DNA of 64,000 bases from Nilaparvata lugens (Eukaryota > Arthropoda > Insecta > Hemiptera > Delphacidae): assembly GCF_014356525.2 (NCBI RefSeq), contig NC_052505.1, forward strand, positions 53,558,379 to 53,622,378. The letters are read 5' to 3'. Below the pieces are notes generated by a model, which made no database searches, was not told where the DNA came from, and was given only the letters and a program-made list of their open reading frames with translations. Positions 1 through 11,374 of the stretch are shown here, one piece after another (positions within the stretch are counted from its first letter, which is position 1; each line of letters begins with the position of its first letter). Position numbers and translations under genes: made by a program.

Positions 1-306
1 TGTGATGGAAAGCCCCAATATGGAACAAAAGAGAGTATTGGTTGATAGTATAACACTTACATCACAAATGCATTATAAACTGGATAAATTGCAATTTGTA
101 GAAGTATCTTAAAATATGCCCAACTATTATCTCTCCGATTATAGGAATAAAATAATGTGGAGATTGAAAATAATTGGAATTTACCACACATTATCCTGTT
201 TCAAGTGTACTCGATTCGATTCAATTTCCATTTCACCAAAAAATACAAAAAACAATACAAAGATGTGACAATTAAAAAATGGAGCAATAATTAGTATTCT
301 AAATAT

Positions 307-2397
307 TGTAACATATTAAAATTTGATAGGCAAGCAAAATCGCTAATTGGAAGAATTGTATAGGTCTGAAGTAAAACAGCTATTCTATTATTGCCAAATG
401 CGATAACAACAAATGAAAGATTAGATAATAAAGGGTACCATGGCTAGAATTAGAACAGTCAAATAGGAAAGAATTTTATTTGGTACTTATTATAATATAT
501 AAAGTATTGGAAATTTTGAGGTTAGGCTTAAAATACCTACTGATCGGCGACCTAATAATCGATCAAGTCGTATAATGTGAAATCTAGCCAGACACCTTGG
601 CAAAAATTTGTTGTAAACAAATAGTATTCAACTAGAGGATTTTGGAAAGCACATGGCTAATTGTTGTAGAGGGAGAAACAACTTATAAAGTCCAAAAATA
701 TTTATTATCTGTAATAAACATACATAAACCACCAAATAAAAAAAATTAGAATATTAAGGAAGTAGGATGTTCCTAGGCGCATGGATACAGTAGTGAAATT
801 GCATGAACCAATCAAATTGCAGTAATCGATGGACGGAAATAGAGAGCCGATTCAAATGTATATATAAATATTTCTATAAATGATAAGAATTTATAAATTA
901 TCACTACTCAGTTTATGTATCGGATATGGTCCGAGAAATTATAAAATGTTATACCTAAGATATAGGTAATAGTTTAGTAGATTGGCACGGACTATTTGAT
1001 CCTTTTAATGGCATAGTAGTGAATTATTTAAATATATGTAAATTTGTGAGTCGGAAATGAAATTTTAGAAAATAAGTGTAGAACCTGCCCACTTGCCTGC
1101 CAGACACCACTATGGAACGACACTAAAATTTGTAGAGCACAAGATCCTTTGTTAAATTGTACTTTTGAAAGACTTAAAGTTTAAATTCATTTATTGATTT
1201 TTTAAGAGACTTAGTGATGCTGCATTAAAGTGAAAGTCATTTAAATATTTATTTATTCCCTTGGAGAAGACGACTTCGGCCACCAAAAATCCAGGACGAC
1301 CAGGAAATTCGGATCGCCGCCAACATCTTGTGGAATTCAGCACGTGAGTGATAAATTATCGAAATATATAAAGTTAGGGCGCTCTCAGTGCTTCGAGTGA
1401 AACAAATATAAAAAGCTAGCTCGTCGAAAATGTTATAAATATTAAAAATTACTATAAAACTTGTGCAAGTCTTAAAGAGGTACAAAAAACATATTTTATT
1501 GGATAAGAGTTGTATCAAATTTATATATCTGAAGATGCATAGATTAATGGAGTATTACAATTTAATATTATAAAGTACATATGCTCACTCAATCATTGAT
1601 TTTATTTAGTGATTTGTAAAGATATAATGTAGCCCTTGTTCACTCGATAAATTGATTTATCTACTTCCATCAAAGGCCGAACCTTAAGCCCTGAGATATA
1701 TTTATATTATTAAGAAATATACTGAGATCTATAGATTTAATATATTTATAATTTTATGATCTATCAATTGATTATTTTTATGATTTTTGGGAAGAAGATA
1801 TACAGTGAGATTTTTAAATCGACAAGCAGCAGCAAGTCGATACCTAAGCTGCATAGAATAGATGCATACTATTAATGAATTAAAAGCACATGGTAACGTT
1901 TCGTGCTAGAGAGCTAAAAAGTAGTGAGCAAATCTGTGATATTTTATTTTTGATATATTTGTTCTTATATTTATTGTGTGTGCTTGTTGCTCTATATGTT
2001 TCCACATTTATTTGGTCTTTGATATTTACTTGTACAATATATGTATCAAATTTTTTATGGTGTATCCTTTATTTGATTCTCCACTTCCATGCATGACCAA
2101 TCTCATATTTATTCATCAAATTCAGTATTGAAATATTAAGAAAGTTACCATCCGATTTTATTCTTCACAGAATAAGCTGGTTTACTCAGCGATATATTGC
2201 ATTGATAATCAAATCTCTGGAAATAATACGTTCCAGAGATTTATATAAATTGTCCAAGAGCAATGAACTGCGGGGGCTCCTGAGCGAGCCTATAAGAATT
2301 TTATCTAAGTTGTATTCTAAAAACCACAACCAGAGTTATATATTTTTGTACTCATGCTTTACAGACTGCGGCCAAGCCAGGCAAACCGTTATTCACA
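307..2397 (+). repeat. Dispersed 2.1-kb repeat, copy A (possible solo LTR)
   Basis: This non-coding block matches 9451-11374 in the same orientation for almost its whole length, with roughly 85-90% identity judged by eye. It opens with TGTAAC and the shared homology closes near TTCACA, so the ends are TG...CA as in a long terminal repeat. Inside are a CCAAT-like box (808-817), a TATA-like box (861-870) and a CACGTGAGT motif (1341-1349) that could be a splice donor downstream of a promoter. About 180 bases around 890-1070 are missing from copy B. No gag or pol reading frame lies between the two copies, so they are more likely two independent insertions than one intact element. I could not identify a convincing target-site duplication. 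The small open frames inside show no recognisable domains. Confidence 0.6.
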
Positions 2398-5300
2398 AAA
2401 ATAAAGTCTGAAAATATATGTCAACTATCTGTAAAATACGACTGGAGGTAAAGAGCTACTGGCATAAGTGAAACACTTGTCCGCCACTAGGAGTAGAGAC
2501 TTTTTCTGAATCCAAGCTAATAATTTAAAATGGAATCTTTTATGCAAACAATGGAAAGTATATTCAAAATAAATGCTATCAATTTTGAATTTAATCCTGA
2601 CAATAATGAATAGTTTCGAATGCTGAAAAAATTTTGAACTCATTCACACAATATTAAGATGGAAGTGATAGTTGTGAAGTATCCAGTTTTTAATAATTAT
2701 TGGAACAACCTTATAGGTTTTAAACCTTACAGTTGTGTTGTGAGTGATGTTGTGGTACATTTCCATAATGGTGTAACCGATCCCAGATGGGGTTAGAATT
2801 AAGAGATTTCTAAATTCTAAAGGGCGAGTCATGGGACTTTATTAATAACAAACTTTTTGCATTCTAATGAATTTCTTAATTTCATTTGATGAGTCAATCT
2901 AATTTGAATTTGGACAACAAAAAAAAGCTGCAACAATTCATGACAAACACATTCTATGTCAAAAAAAAACCGCCTATAGGACTTTGCTAACTCTGATCTC
3001 TGGTAGTTTGTTTACGAAGGTAGCGTGGACTTTACTGAATTTTCTACTAAATGATAATTAGGGATTCGGTCAATTTAGGTTTCTAAAACATGAGCAAGAC
3101 ATTATAATGGCATTCGCTATTTCTAGAACTATTAATCTCATCACGACTGAAACTTTTCACTACACTAGGTTGTTGATAAACAATAAAATACATACACAAT
3201 TCAAACTACTTTGAATAGCTCTACGAAATCGAAAGAATCAAACATCTTGAAAATTTATACACTACTTGTATCTCACCTCATGTAACACGTTCAATTAGGG
3301 CCTCAGAGGCCCGAGGCTACCTCTAGATATTTATCTGATTCCCGCCGCGGCTTGATTGGAACTGTCTTTTTCCACGCAAATTATGTTCCCCTTCCACCAA
3401 CGAGACAACGGTCCATGTGGAGACGAGATAATTCCGTGGGAAAGGAAAATAATGCAAGTTTGAAATATTCCCAAATACTCGTGTATTTTCCATCTCTAAC
3501 GGAGATACAGTTCCGTGAGAATACCTCAATACTGCATGAAATTGAAGGCTTCCCAAGCAAAATCTTAATGTGAGAAAATTATTTTTTAACAGAAAAATAA
3601 ATTTTTTACGATAAACATTTACACACAAAATTCAGCTACAATATCACTAGAGTCTCATTGTTGAAGTCCTAATTCTACACTTTTCGAATGAACCCATACT
3701 AAATTTATCTCTATGAAAACACATACCCATAATTGATTAATTCATTTCAATATCATCACCATCACAATGGAAGCACAAATTAAAATCATCAACCACTTAT
3801 TTATTCCTACAAACTCAATTAGGTTCACCGATGAGCTCGTTCGGGATGCAGTTTAAAATCTTTGGAGCGATGTATACCAGCTGCTATGAGAGTTTAATTT
3901 CTAGAATAGAAATACCCTGAGAGTTGGTTGAAGAGGTTGTCATCCTTCCGTAGTCTTTCAAACAGGCATTCAACCTATCACTTGTCTTATAGAATTATCA
4001 AGTTTATTGGAAGAAATAAATTGTGGGATACTTATAGTATGAATTCATATTCATAAGTATACTTTTCAATTTGTGATTAATTTTTATTGAATACATTATT
4101 ATTGGATCATGAAGATTTGGGTTTCCCTCTCACAAATAGATAAAGAATGGGAGTTTTACTATAAGAGAACAAGTATCAATATTGAGAATTCCTCTCAATA
4201 ATAAATGAGAAACATGTGTTCCACAATACGAGAGCAGGTATCCAATAAAATTCTCAATAATTATTGAGAATTCCCCACGCAGTATGCATGCTTTAATTTA
4301 TATTCGCCCTTATATTTTGTTGTAGTTTCCAATTAGAGTGTTTCAACCAGAAAACCATTTCCTGATCAAGTATGTGGGAGCCATAATTTTCCTGAAAAAA
4401 GAGATCCTCCTAAGGGATTAGGCAAGATGTTCTATTGATTCTACATATGATATACAGTACACAGACAAGATAAAGGATTGTGAGAGAAATAATATTAAAG
4501 TAAAATCAATGTTTCCACGTTTTAAATTCCTTATTCAATGATCCATTTATTAAATTCATTAGCATTGAGTGATTGAATTACGAAAGAGCCAGGGAAAGCA
4601 TGTTGATTTTCAATAAGAGAGCAACAGGTATTCGATGTGCAGGCTCTTACAAAATCGATCATTATGAAAGATACAGCCGTGCAAAAGTATTGAATTTCTA
4701 GAAAAATTTTAAGTAAATATTGTATGAATCGTAAGAAAAGGCCATGGGACTTGAAAGTTATTCATTTTTGAGAAAAATACTCACAAAGTTGCTCAATTTA
4801 ACATTGAAAAGATAGGAAGAATAGATATTTAGAGCACCAATAACGTCACACCGATCACCTGGCTCTGATCATTTTAAACGATCAAGATGCACGCGGCGAG
4901 TAGGCTATTTTCTATTCTAGGTACCTTGTTGTGAATATTGGGATATTCATAATTTTTCGAATGGTGGAATATTGTGAATTGATTTCAATAGGAGATTGCA
5001 GAAGAAAATCTGACGGAATATCATCGGTATTTTAAGCGAATTCTCCAGGTGAAAGACTCACATTTCCTAAATGAATTATTGCTTTTCTATATTCTATCAT
5101 TTTTATTCCTCAACGTGAAAGTACCAATGTATATTAGAAAAGATTACCATAATATGAGATTTGAATGGATTAATACTACTCCACATCAAGAATTGAAAAA
5201 TCATTGGATATCAGGCAAATCATTGATGAAAAATAACATTCAGGACAACAGTGGTAGCCTTCAATCTAAATCCCAATATCAAAAAGCTTTATTATCCCTG

Positions 5301-5440
5301 GTAGTTTCAGCAGCACTAAGCCAGTGTAACTATCAACATTCCACTTGACTACTCATCTAGCTCCCGTTGTAAAATTTCGAAAAGAGGAAAATTAAAATTC
5401 ATCTTGAGCACGCAATTTCCAGTTGAGCAGACCTCAGCGT
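2398..5440. other. AT-rich DNA without recognisable features
   Basis: I see no coding region, RNA gene or repeat that I can support here. Short open frames are present on both strands, but they have no recognisable domain. Around 4160-4275 the phrase ATTGAGAATTC recurs in direct and inverted form within AT-rich sequence. Confidence 0.4.
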
Positions 5441-5514
5441 TCAGCGGCTGTCCCTGTTCAGAAATATTACGGCTCGTTTACAAATGCTGCTCACGGAAAT
5501 GACGATGATAAGCT

Positions 5515-6060
5515 CCAAAGAGACTTCGTCTTTATTTCTTCTTGTTTCCTGTATATTACTCTTCTTTTTCTCCCGTATTCTTTCATCAACGAAGTCTCCT
5601 TCTCTTGTACTATTCCTCCATTTTACTCTCGTATCCTCCATTTACTTGTTCAGCTTTTTACATTTCTTTTCCAGATTTCCTTCCAAAGATAATAGAGGCG
5701 TGAATTCTCCTTCTATTTCATTCACCGATTTGAAGCTCTGATACTTTCTTATTGATTTCCGTTCACTTCTTCTCCGCTTGCAAGTAGGAGGTCTTCCTCG
5801 TGCAAGCCTTCTCATCACTTCCATCAAGTTTTCTTTCCTTCTTTATTGCATTTTCACACTCTGCGTGCTTATCGAATTTCTCCAATAAGTCTTCCTTCTA
5901 TTCTTTTTTCTCTGACTCACCTTATCATTGATTTTTGCGTGAATATCTTCTATCATTTTCTTGAAGGTGTTTCTCTGATAATTTTTCTCATTACATAATC
6001 TTTTTACGTTATCTCGACTTGATCATTCATATCTAAACATTTCCTTTTCTCTCATTTTAT
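5515..6060. repeat. Pyrimidine-rich low-complexity tract
   Basis: The + strand is dominated by TTC/CTT-type runs for about 550 bases, giving a strong strand asymmetry. Open frames across it translate as low-complexity Ser/Phe/Leu sequence and are not believable genes. Confidence 0.5.
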
Positions 6061-7504
6061 AAAACACCACATCATTTTTATTAGTTCTTGGGTATTAGTT
6101 CCATGTTCTTACATAATTTCTGTTTTATTACTTTGGACTTCAATATCTCTGATCTAATATTATTGAATCTAATCATTTATTACAGTTTTCCGATAGGTCA
6201 TTCCAATCCATTCCTCCAATTCTTCATTTTTTTTCATCACTATCGCTGATGTCTCCCATATATAATTTCATGATTCTTATTAAAAATTTCTAATATTCGA
6301 TTAATTGCCTCCTACTTGTAAAATCCTCACAGTCACCAATTCAAATTCTTTTCTTCTCCTTCTTTTTATCATACTCAAGTCTATGAACAATTACCTAAAT
6401 TCTTAAATAAGACAATCACAAAGGGAAAATGTTTGAAAAGTTGAGCAGAAGATGGAAGATAGAAAGCTATAAAAGTGAATTTAATACAATTTATTTCAAT
6501 AGAAAATTTTTCTCCTAATAATTGAGTTTTTAATATTGGAAACATTGAGAAATCACAATACTTAAATTCTCACAGTCGTCATACTTTCGATCGAGAAGGA
6601 AATGAGAAACCCTACAAGAAATACAGAAGAAAATGAAGAAAGCAATCGATGATGGTGCAAAAGAAGTGTGAAAGGATTCCAAGAAAGCGAGACCGAATCA
6701 CTGATTAGCAGTTGTAGTGAGATTCACAAGCAACTGTCAGCATTAGTTGCATGGTAGTCATCGATGTTTCAATATGAGGGATGATGACAGTTCCCAGTGC
6801 AACTGATAATAGAAACGTTTCGGTGCGGTTTTTGCAGTTTCTCGCTTCGTCGTGGTTTTTCTCCATAGTATCAAGTGGTCAGATGAATGAGGTGGGATGG
6901 AGGAACCACAAAAAAGTCCTGTGGGACAAATAAGAAATAAAAGGAAAAGTGAGCAATGCCTCTCATACTTCCTCATAGATCTTTTCAAATTGCAAACGAG
7001 CCTATCCACCTTATAGTGGAGGGCTGCTGATTCATTCTGATCTGTCAGCTTTTGTTGAATGAGGGAAAATCATGTCATAAGTGCTGATAGATGATAGAAA
7101 ATCTCACTAGAGATGTACACGGTAACTAATAATGCTATACAAGTTTTTAACGCATTTATTTTGTAAAAATTGTGTTGTTACTTGGAATTATCGATATAGG
7201 TAGCGCACGACGAGATAGCTCGTGAATTGAGTACATTACTCTAGATAAGAATGTAATAGAATACATTGGACTGTTGTATAAATTAGAATTATAAGCCTGT
7301 GGTACTTTTCTGTTAGTTATGTAATTCTGAATGATTAAATAAATAAAATAGAGTAGGTTCCCCTTGAATAGAATAAATTGATGGATTCTCTTGGAATTGA
7401 TTGTCTTTGAATGGAATAGAATAGAGCTGCTGCTTTCCATTTTAGAAATGGACATAAAGGAATAGAGTAAGAACGTAGAATATGTATGATAAAACAAGCA
7501 GATG
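6061..7504. other. AT-rich DNA without recognisable features
   Basis: No feature is supportable. Pyrimidine richness fades by about 6400 and the rest is ordinary AT-rich sequence. Confidence 0.35.
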
Positions 7505-7790
7505 CTACAATAAACTAGTAGGTGTATAGGGGTAGTGGCGAGGGGCTGGTCGCATATCTTCTAATTAGTCGCCAACCGGCCAGGTGTTGCAAAGCTTAAT
7601 TAAGATGGAAGCCAAGTCCGAAGCCCTGATAGTCCTTAGTCCGCCTGGCAGGGTAGAGCAGAAAGCCCTTAGCATAATGCGCCCTTAACAATAACGTATT
7701 ACTGTAGGACTGCGGCCACCAGGACCTGCCCTTCCCTACTAAAGGCTCGTCCAAAGCACTGCATTATGAATAAGTACCCCATCCCTGTTA
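7505..7790. other. GC-richer island of unknown nature
   Basis: This block of about 285 bases is clearly richer in G and C than its neighbours. It has several CpG-containing words such as GCCAACCGGCC and no open frame of note. It could be part of a transposable-element untranslated region or a host regulatory segment. Nothing in it identifies which. Confidence 0.3.
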
Positions 7791-8040
7791 ACACAATAAT
7801 AGTACTTGCAGAAAAATGTTGTTTACTACCTATTTTGCTTCATCTCCATATTCATGTATTCTGTTTCCTCTTTCTTCTTCCTTTTCATCAATATCATATT
7901 TGATTTAATTATCATCACTGTATTTCCATATTATATCATATTTTTTATCAGGCTACTTCATGATATTTTCCTTTATTGAGAGTCAAGTCATTGACACTCG
8001 GTTTATTTTAACCAATCGTTTTATTATAACTCAGGCTTAA

Positions 8041-8660
8041 AATTATAAATCTTTTCTAGTTTTCATTTTTTTTTCATTGCCTTGTATTAATTCCCCTCCT
8101 CATTTTCCTTCTCTGCAACATTTTCTCATTTCCCTCTTCCTGCTTCTCCTCCCAGATATTCTTCTCTATCTTCCTTATCTGTTAAATCTCTTCCTGTCTC
8201 CATTCATGTCGTATTATCTCCTAACCATACTTCTCCTCTCCATATCTCTACTTTTCCTATTTGCTATTCATCTTTCATTTCTCCTTGTCATCGTGATATT
8301 AGTTTTCTTATCCATCTTCTAGACTACTTCTTGTTTTCTTTCCCACCTTTCTGAGTGAAAATATCCCACTCTTTCTTTTACATTGCTTCATCTTCTACTC
8401 TTCACAATGCTCATGATTTTCCAATTTCTTCTTCCCTTCTCTTCTTTCATTCCATTTTCCACCGCCTTCACCTCTTCTTAAGCATTGTGAATGCTGCCTT
8501 CCACAACTCCCATTTTTCCCTTTTTCTTCTTCTTCTTTTTAGTCTATTCCCTCTTCATTCTCCACTTCCTCCACCACTTCTTGTCATCTACTTCCATCTC
8601 TTCTTACTCGCCTCCCCCTTCTTGTTGCTCGTTGTTTGTGAACATTTCCACGTAACATGA
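8041..8660. repeat. Long pyrimidine-rich tract
   Basis: About 600 bases of the + strand consist mostly of C and T (TTCC, TCTTC, CTCC runs). Overlapping open frames give Leu/Phe/Ser-rich hydrophobic translations that mimic membrane proteins but follow from base composition. I treat this as simple-sequence DNA. Confidence 0.55.
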
Positions 8661-9450
8661 ACAACAGCAGTTAATTTTCGACCGCATTCTATTATCGTAG
8701 TCTGAAGAGCAAACTTACACTCTTCATTGTGGTGAGAAACCAACTCATCGCTCCACTACCATCTAAAACTTTATTATAATCTTCGCAAAATGGTCTGCAG
8801 CTACAATCTTTCATCCGCCCTACACCAGCATTCACTTCAAAATGTTGGTATAAGTTGGATGGGAGGCATTTGTGTCTTCTGGATCTCTAACAATATGAGG
8901 AGAACTCCACTATGGGAATATTATAATATTGGATAAAACCTTGATCTTTGATACTACTGCTTGCACTACGATAATCCTGGTTTTGTATGCCAGCAAGAAA
9001 AGCTCACGTCATTGGAGATTCACGTCTCCTCATTTGAATCTAGTATTTCGACAATTTATGAAGTTTGGAAAGAATGTATGGAATAAAACTCTAGTGTCCC
9101 TGTTATCAGGCTGTATCATGTTAGAGTGATGAGTATTTGCGAAAACACGAAGTTTTGTACCAAAATTTAATTCTCAATAGTTAACTATAATTTAAATTCA
9201 GTAGTTTGAATAATTATAATCGAATTTTGTCAGTTTATTATTCATAAAGGATTTATACTTTCGTATTTTGTTTTGCAAGTTGGCAAAACTGCTGTTGAAC
9301 AGCTGAACTATTACGCTGGATTCACTTCTGAATGCTTCGTCACTGACTACTACATTGGATTTTGGCATTGTCTGATTAAAATTTAAGAATGGTTTCTTCC
9401 TTTTGTTCTGTTCGTTCTGTATTTAATTATCTTCCAACTTCCAAAAATAG
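8661..9450. other. Unannotated spacer before repeat copy B
   Basis: No supportable feature. The block lies between the polypyrimidine tract and copy B of the 2-kb repeat. Confidence 0.35.
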
Positions 9451-11374
9451 TGTAACGTATTAAAATTCGATAAGCAAGCAAAATCCCTAATTGAAAGAAT
9501 TTTATAGGTCTGGAGAAAACAGCTACTCTATTAACGCCAAGTGCGATAACAACAGGTGAAAGATTAGATAAAAACGGGTACCATGGCTAAAATTAGAACA
9601 GCCGAATAGAAAAGAATTTTATTCGCTATTTATTATATTATATAAAGTATTGGAAATTTGAGGTTAGGCTATAATACCTACTGATCGGCGACCTAATAAT
9701 CGATCAAGCCGTATAATGTGAAATCTAGCCAGACACCTTGGCAAAAATTTGTTGTAAACAAATAGTATTCAACCAAAGAATTTGGAAAGCACATGGCTAC
9801 TTGCTGTAGAGGGAAAACAACTTATAAATTCCAAAAATATTTATTATCTGTAATGGGCATGAACAAATACACCAAAAAAATAATAAATTAGAATACCTAA
9901 GGAAGTAGGATATTCATGGGCGCATGGATACATTTGTGAATTTGCATGAACCAATCAAATTACAGTAATCGATGGGCGGCAAAAGAGAGCCGGTTCAAAT
10001 TTATCTATAAATATTTTTATAAATGATAAGAATTTAGGATTGTAGAAAGTAAGGGTAGGACTTGCCCACTTGCCTGCCAGATGCCACCATGGAACGCCAC
10101 TAAATTTGATAGAGCACAAGTCCCTTTTGTTGAATTGTACATTTGAAAGACTTAAAGTTTAAATTCATTAGTTCATTTGTATAAGACTTGGTGATGCTGC
10201 ATTAAAGCATAAGTCAATTGAATATTAATTCATTCCTTGGAGAAGACGACTTCAGCCACCAAAAAATCCAGGACGACCAGGAAATTCGGATCGCCACCAT
10301 CGTCTTGTGAAAATTCAGCACGTGAGTGATAAATTATAGAGATATATAAATTTAGGGCGCCCTCAGTGCTTCGAGTGAAACAAAAATATAAAAAGCTAGC
10401 TCGTCAAAAGGTTATAAATATTAAAAAATATTATAAAACTTGCGCAAGTCTTAAAGGGTACAAGAAATATATATTACTAGTTAAATAAATTATATCAAAT
10501 GCATATGTCTAAGGATACACAGATTAAATAAATATTTAAATTTAATATCATAATGAATAAATGCTCACTCAATCATTAATTTCAATTTTATTAATTTTAA
10601 TATCAAGATATAAATGTAACTTTTGTTCACTGGATAAATTAATTCATCTATTTCCACCAGAGGCCGAACCTTAAGCCCTGAGAGATATATATTGAGAAAT
10701 ATACTGAGATCTATACATATTATTATATTTGAGATTAATGATTCATCAATTGATTATTTCTATGATTTTTGGAAAGGAGATATATAGTGAGATTTTTTAA
10801 ATCGACAAGCAGCAGCAAGTTGATATCTGAGCTTCATAGAATAAATGCATACGATTAATGAATTAAAAGCACATGGTAACGTTTCGTGCTAAAGAACTAG
10901 TGAGCTGATCTGTGATATTTCATTTTTGATATATTTGCTCTTATTTTTATTAATTTTGCTTGTTGCTCTATATATTTCTACATTTATTTGTTCGTTGATA
11001 TTTTCCTGTACAATATATGTATCAAATTTTTTATGGTGTATTCTTTATTCATTCCCCCACTTCCATGCATGACCAATCTCATATTTATTTATCGAGTTAC
11101 CAGTATTGAAATATTAAGAAAATTACCATCCGACTTTATTCTTCACCGAATAAGTTGGTTTAGTCAGCGATATTTAGCATTGATAATCAAATCTTTGGAA
11201 ATAATACGTTCCAGAGATTTATATAAATTGTCCAAGAGCAGTGAACTGCGGGAGCTCCTGGGCGAGCCTATAAGAATTTTGTCTAAGTTTATTCTAAGAA
11301 CCACAACCAGAGTTGTATAATTTTTTACTCACGCTTTACCGACTGCAGCCAAGCCAGGCAAACCGTTATTCACA
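9451..11374 (+). repeat. Dispersed 2-kb repeat, copy B (possible solo LTR)
   Basis: This is the second copy of the repeat at 307-2397, in the same orientation. It starts with TGTAAC at 9451, keeps the CCAAT-like box (9951-9960), a weaker TATA-like region near 10001-10015 and the CACGTGAGT motif (10319-10327), and ends in the shared stretch CAAACCGTTATTCACA. It lacks an internal block of about 180 bases present in copy A. Small indels and substitutions are spread throughout, so the two copies are not recent twins. A long terminal repeat fits the TG/CA ends and promoter-like order best. An uncharacterised non-coding transposon is the alternative. Confidence 0.6.

Noticed and set aside
5049..5348. 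99-codon plus-strand frame
   Set aside because: No recognisable domain, no splice or promoter context, and a hydrophobic AT-driven N-terminus.
8077..8660. Hydrophobic Leu/Phe-rich frames resembling membrane proteins
   Set aside because: Composition follows from the pyrimidine-rich tract; several frames overlap with the same character.
307..11374. One intact LTR retrotransposon with copies A and B as its LTRs
   Set aside because: The 7 kb between them has no gag, protease, transcriptase or integrase frame, and the copies are too diverged for a young element.
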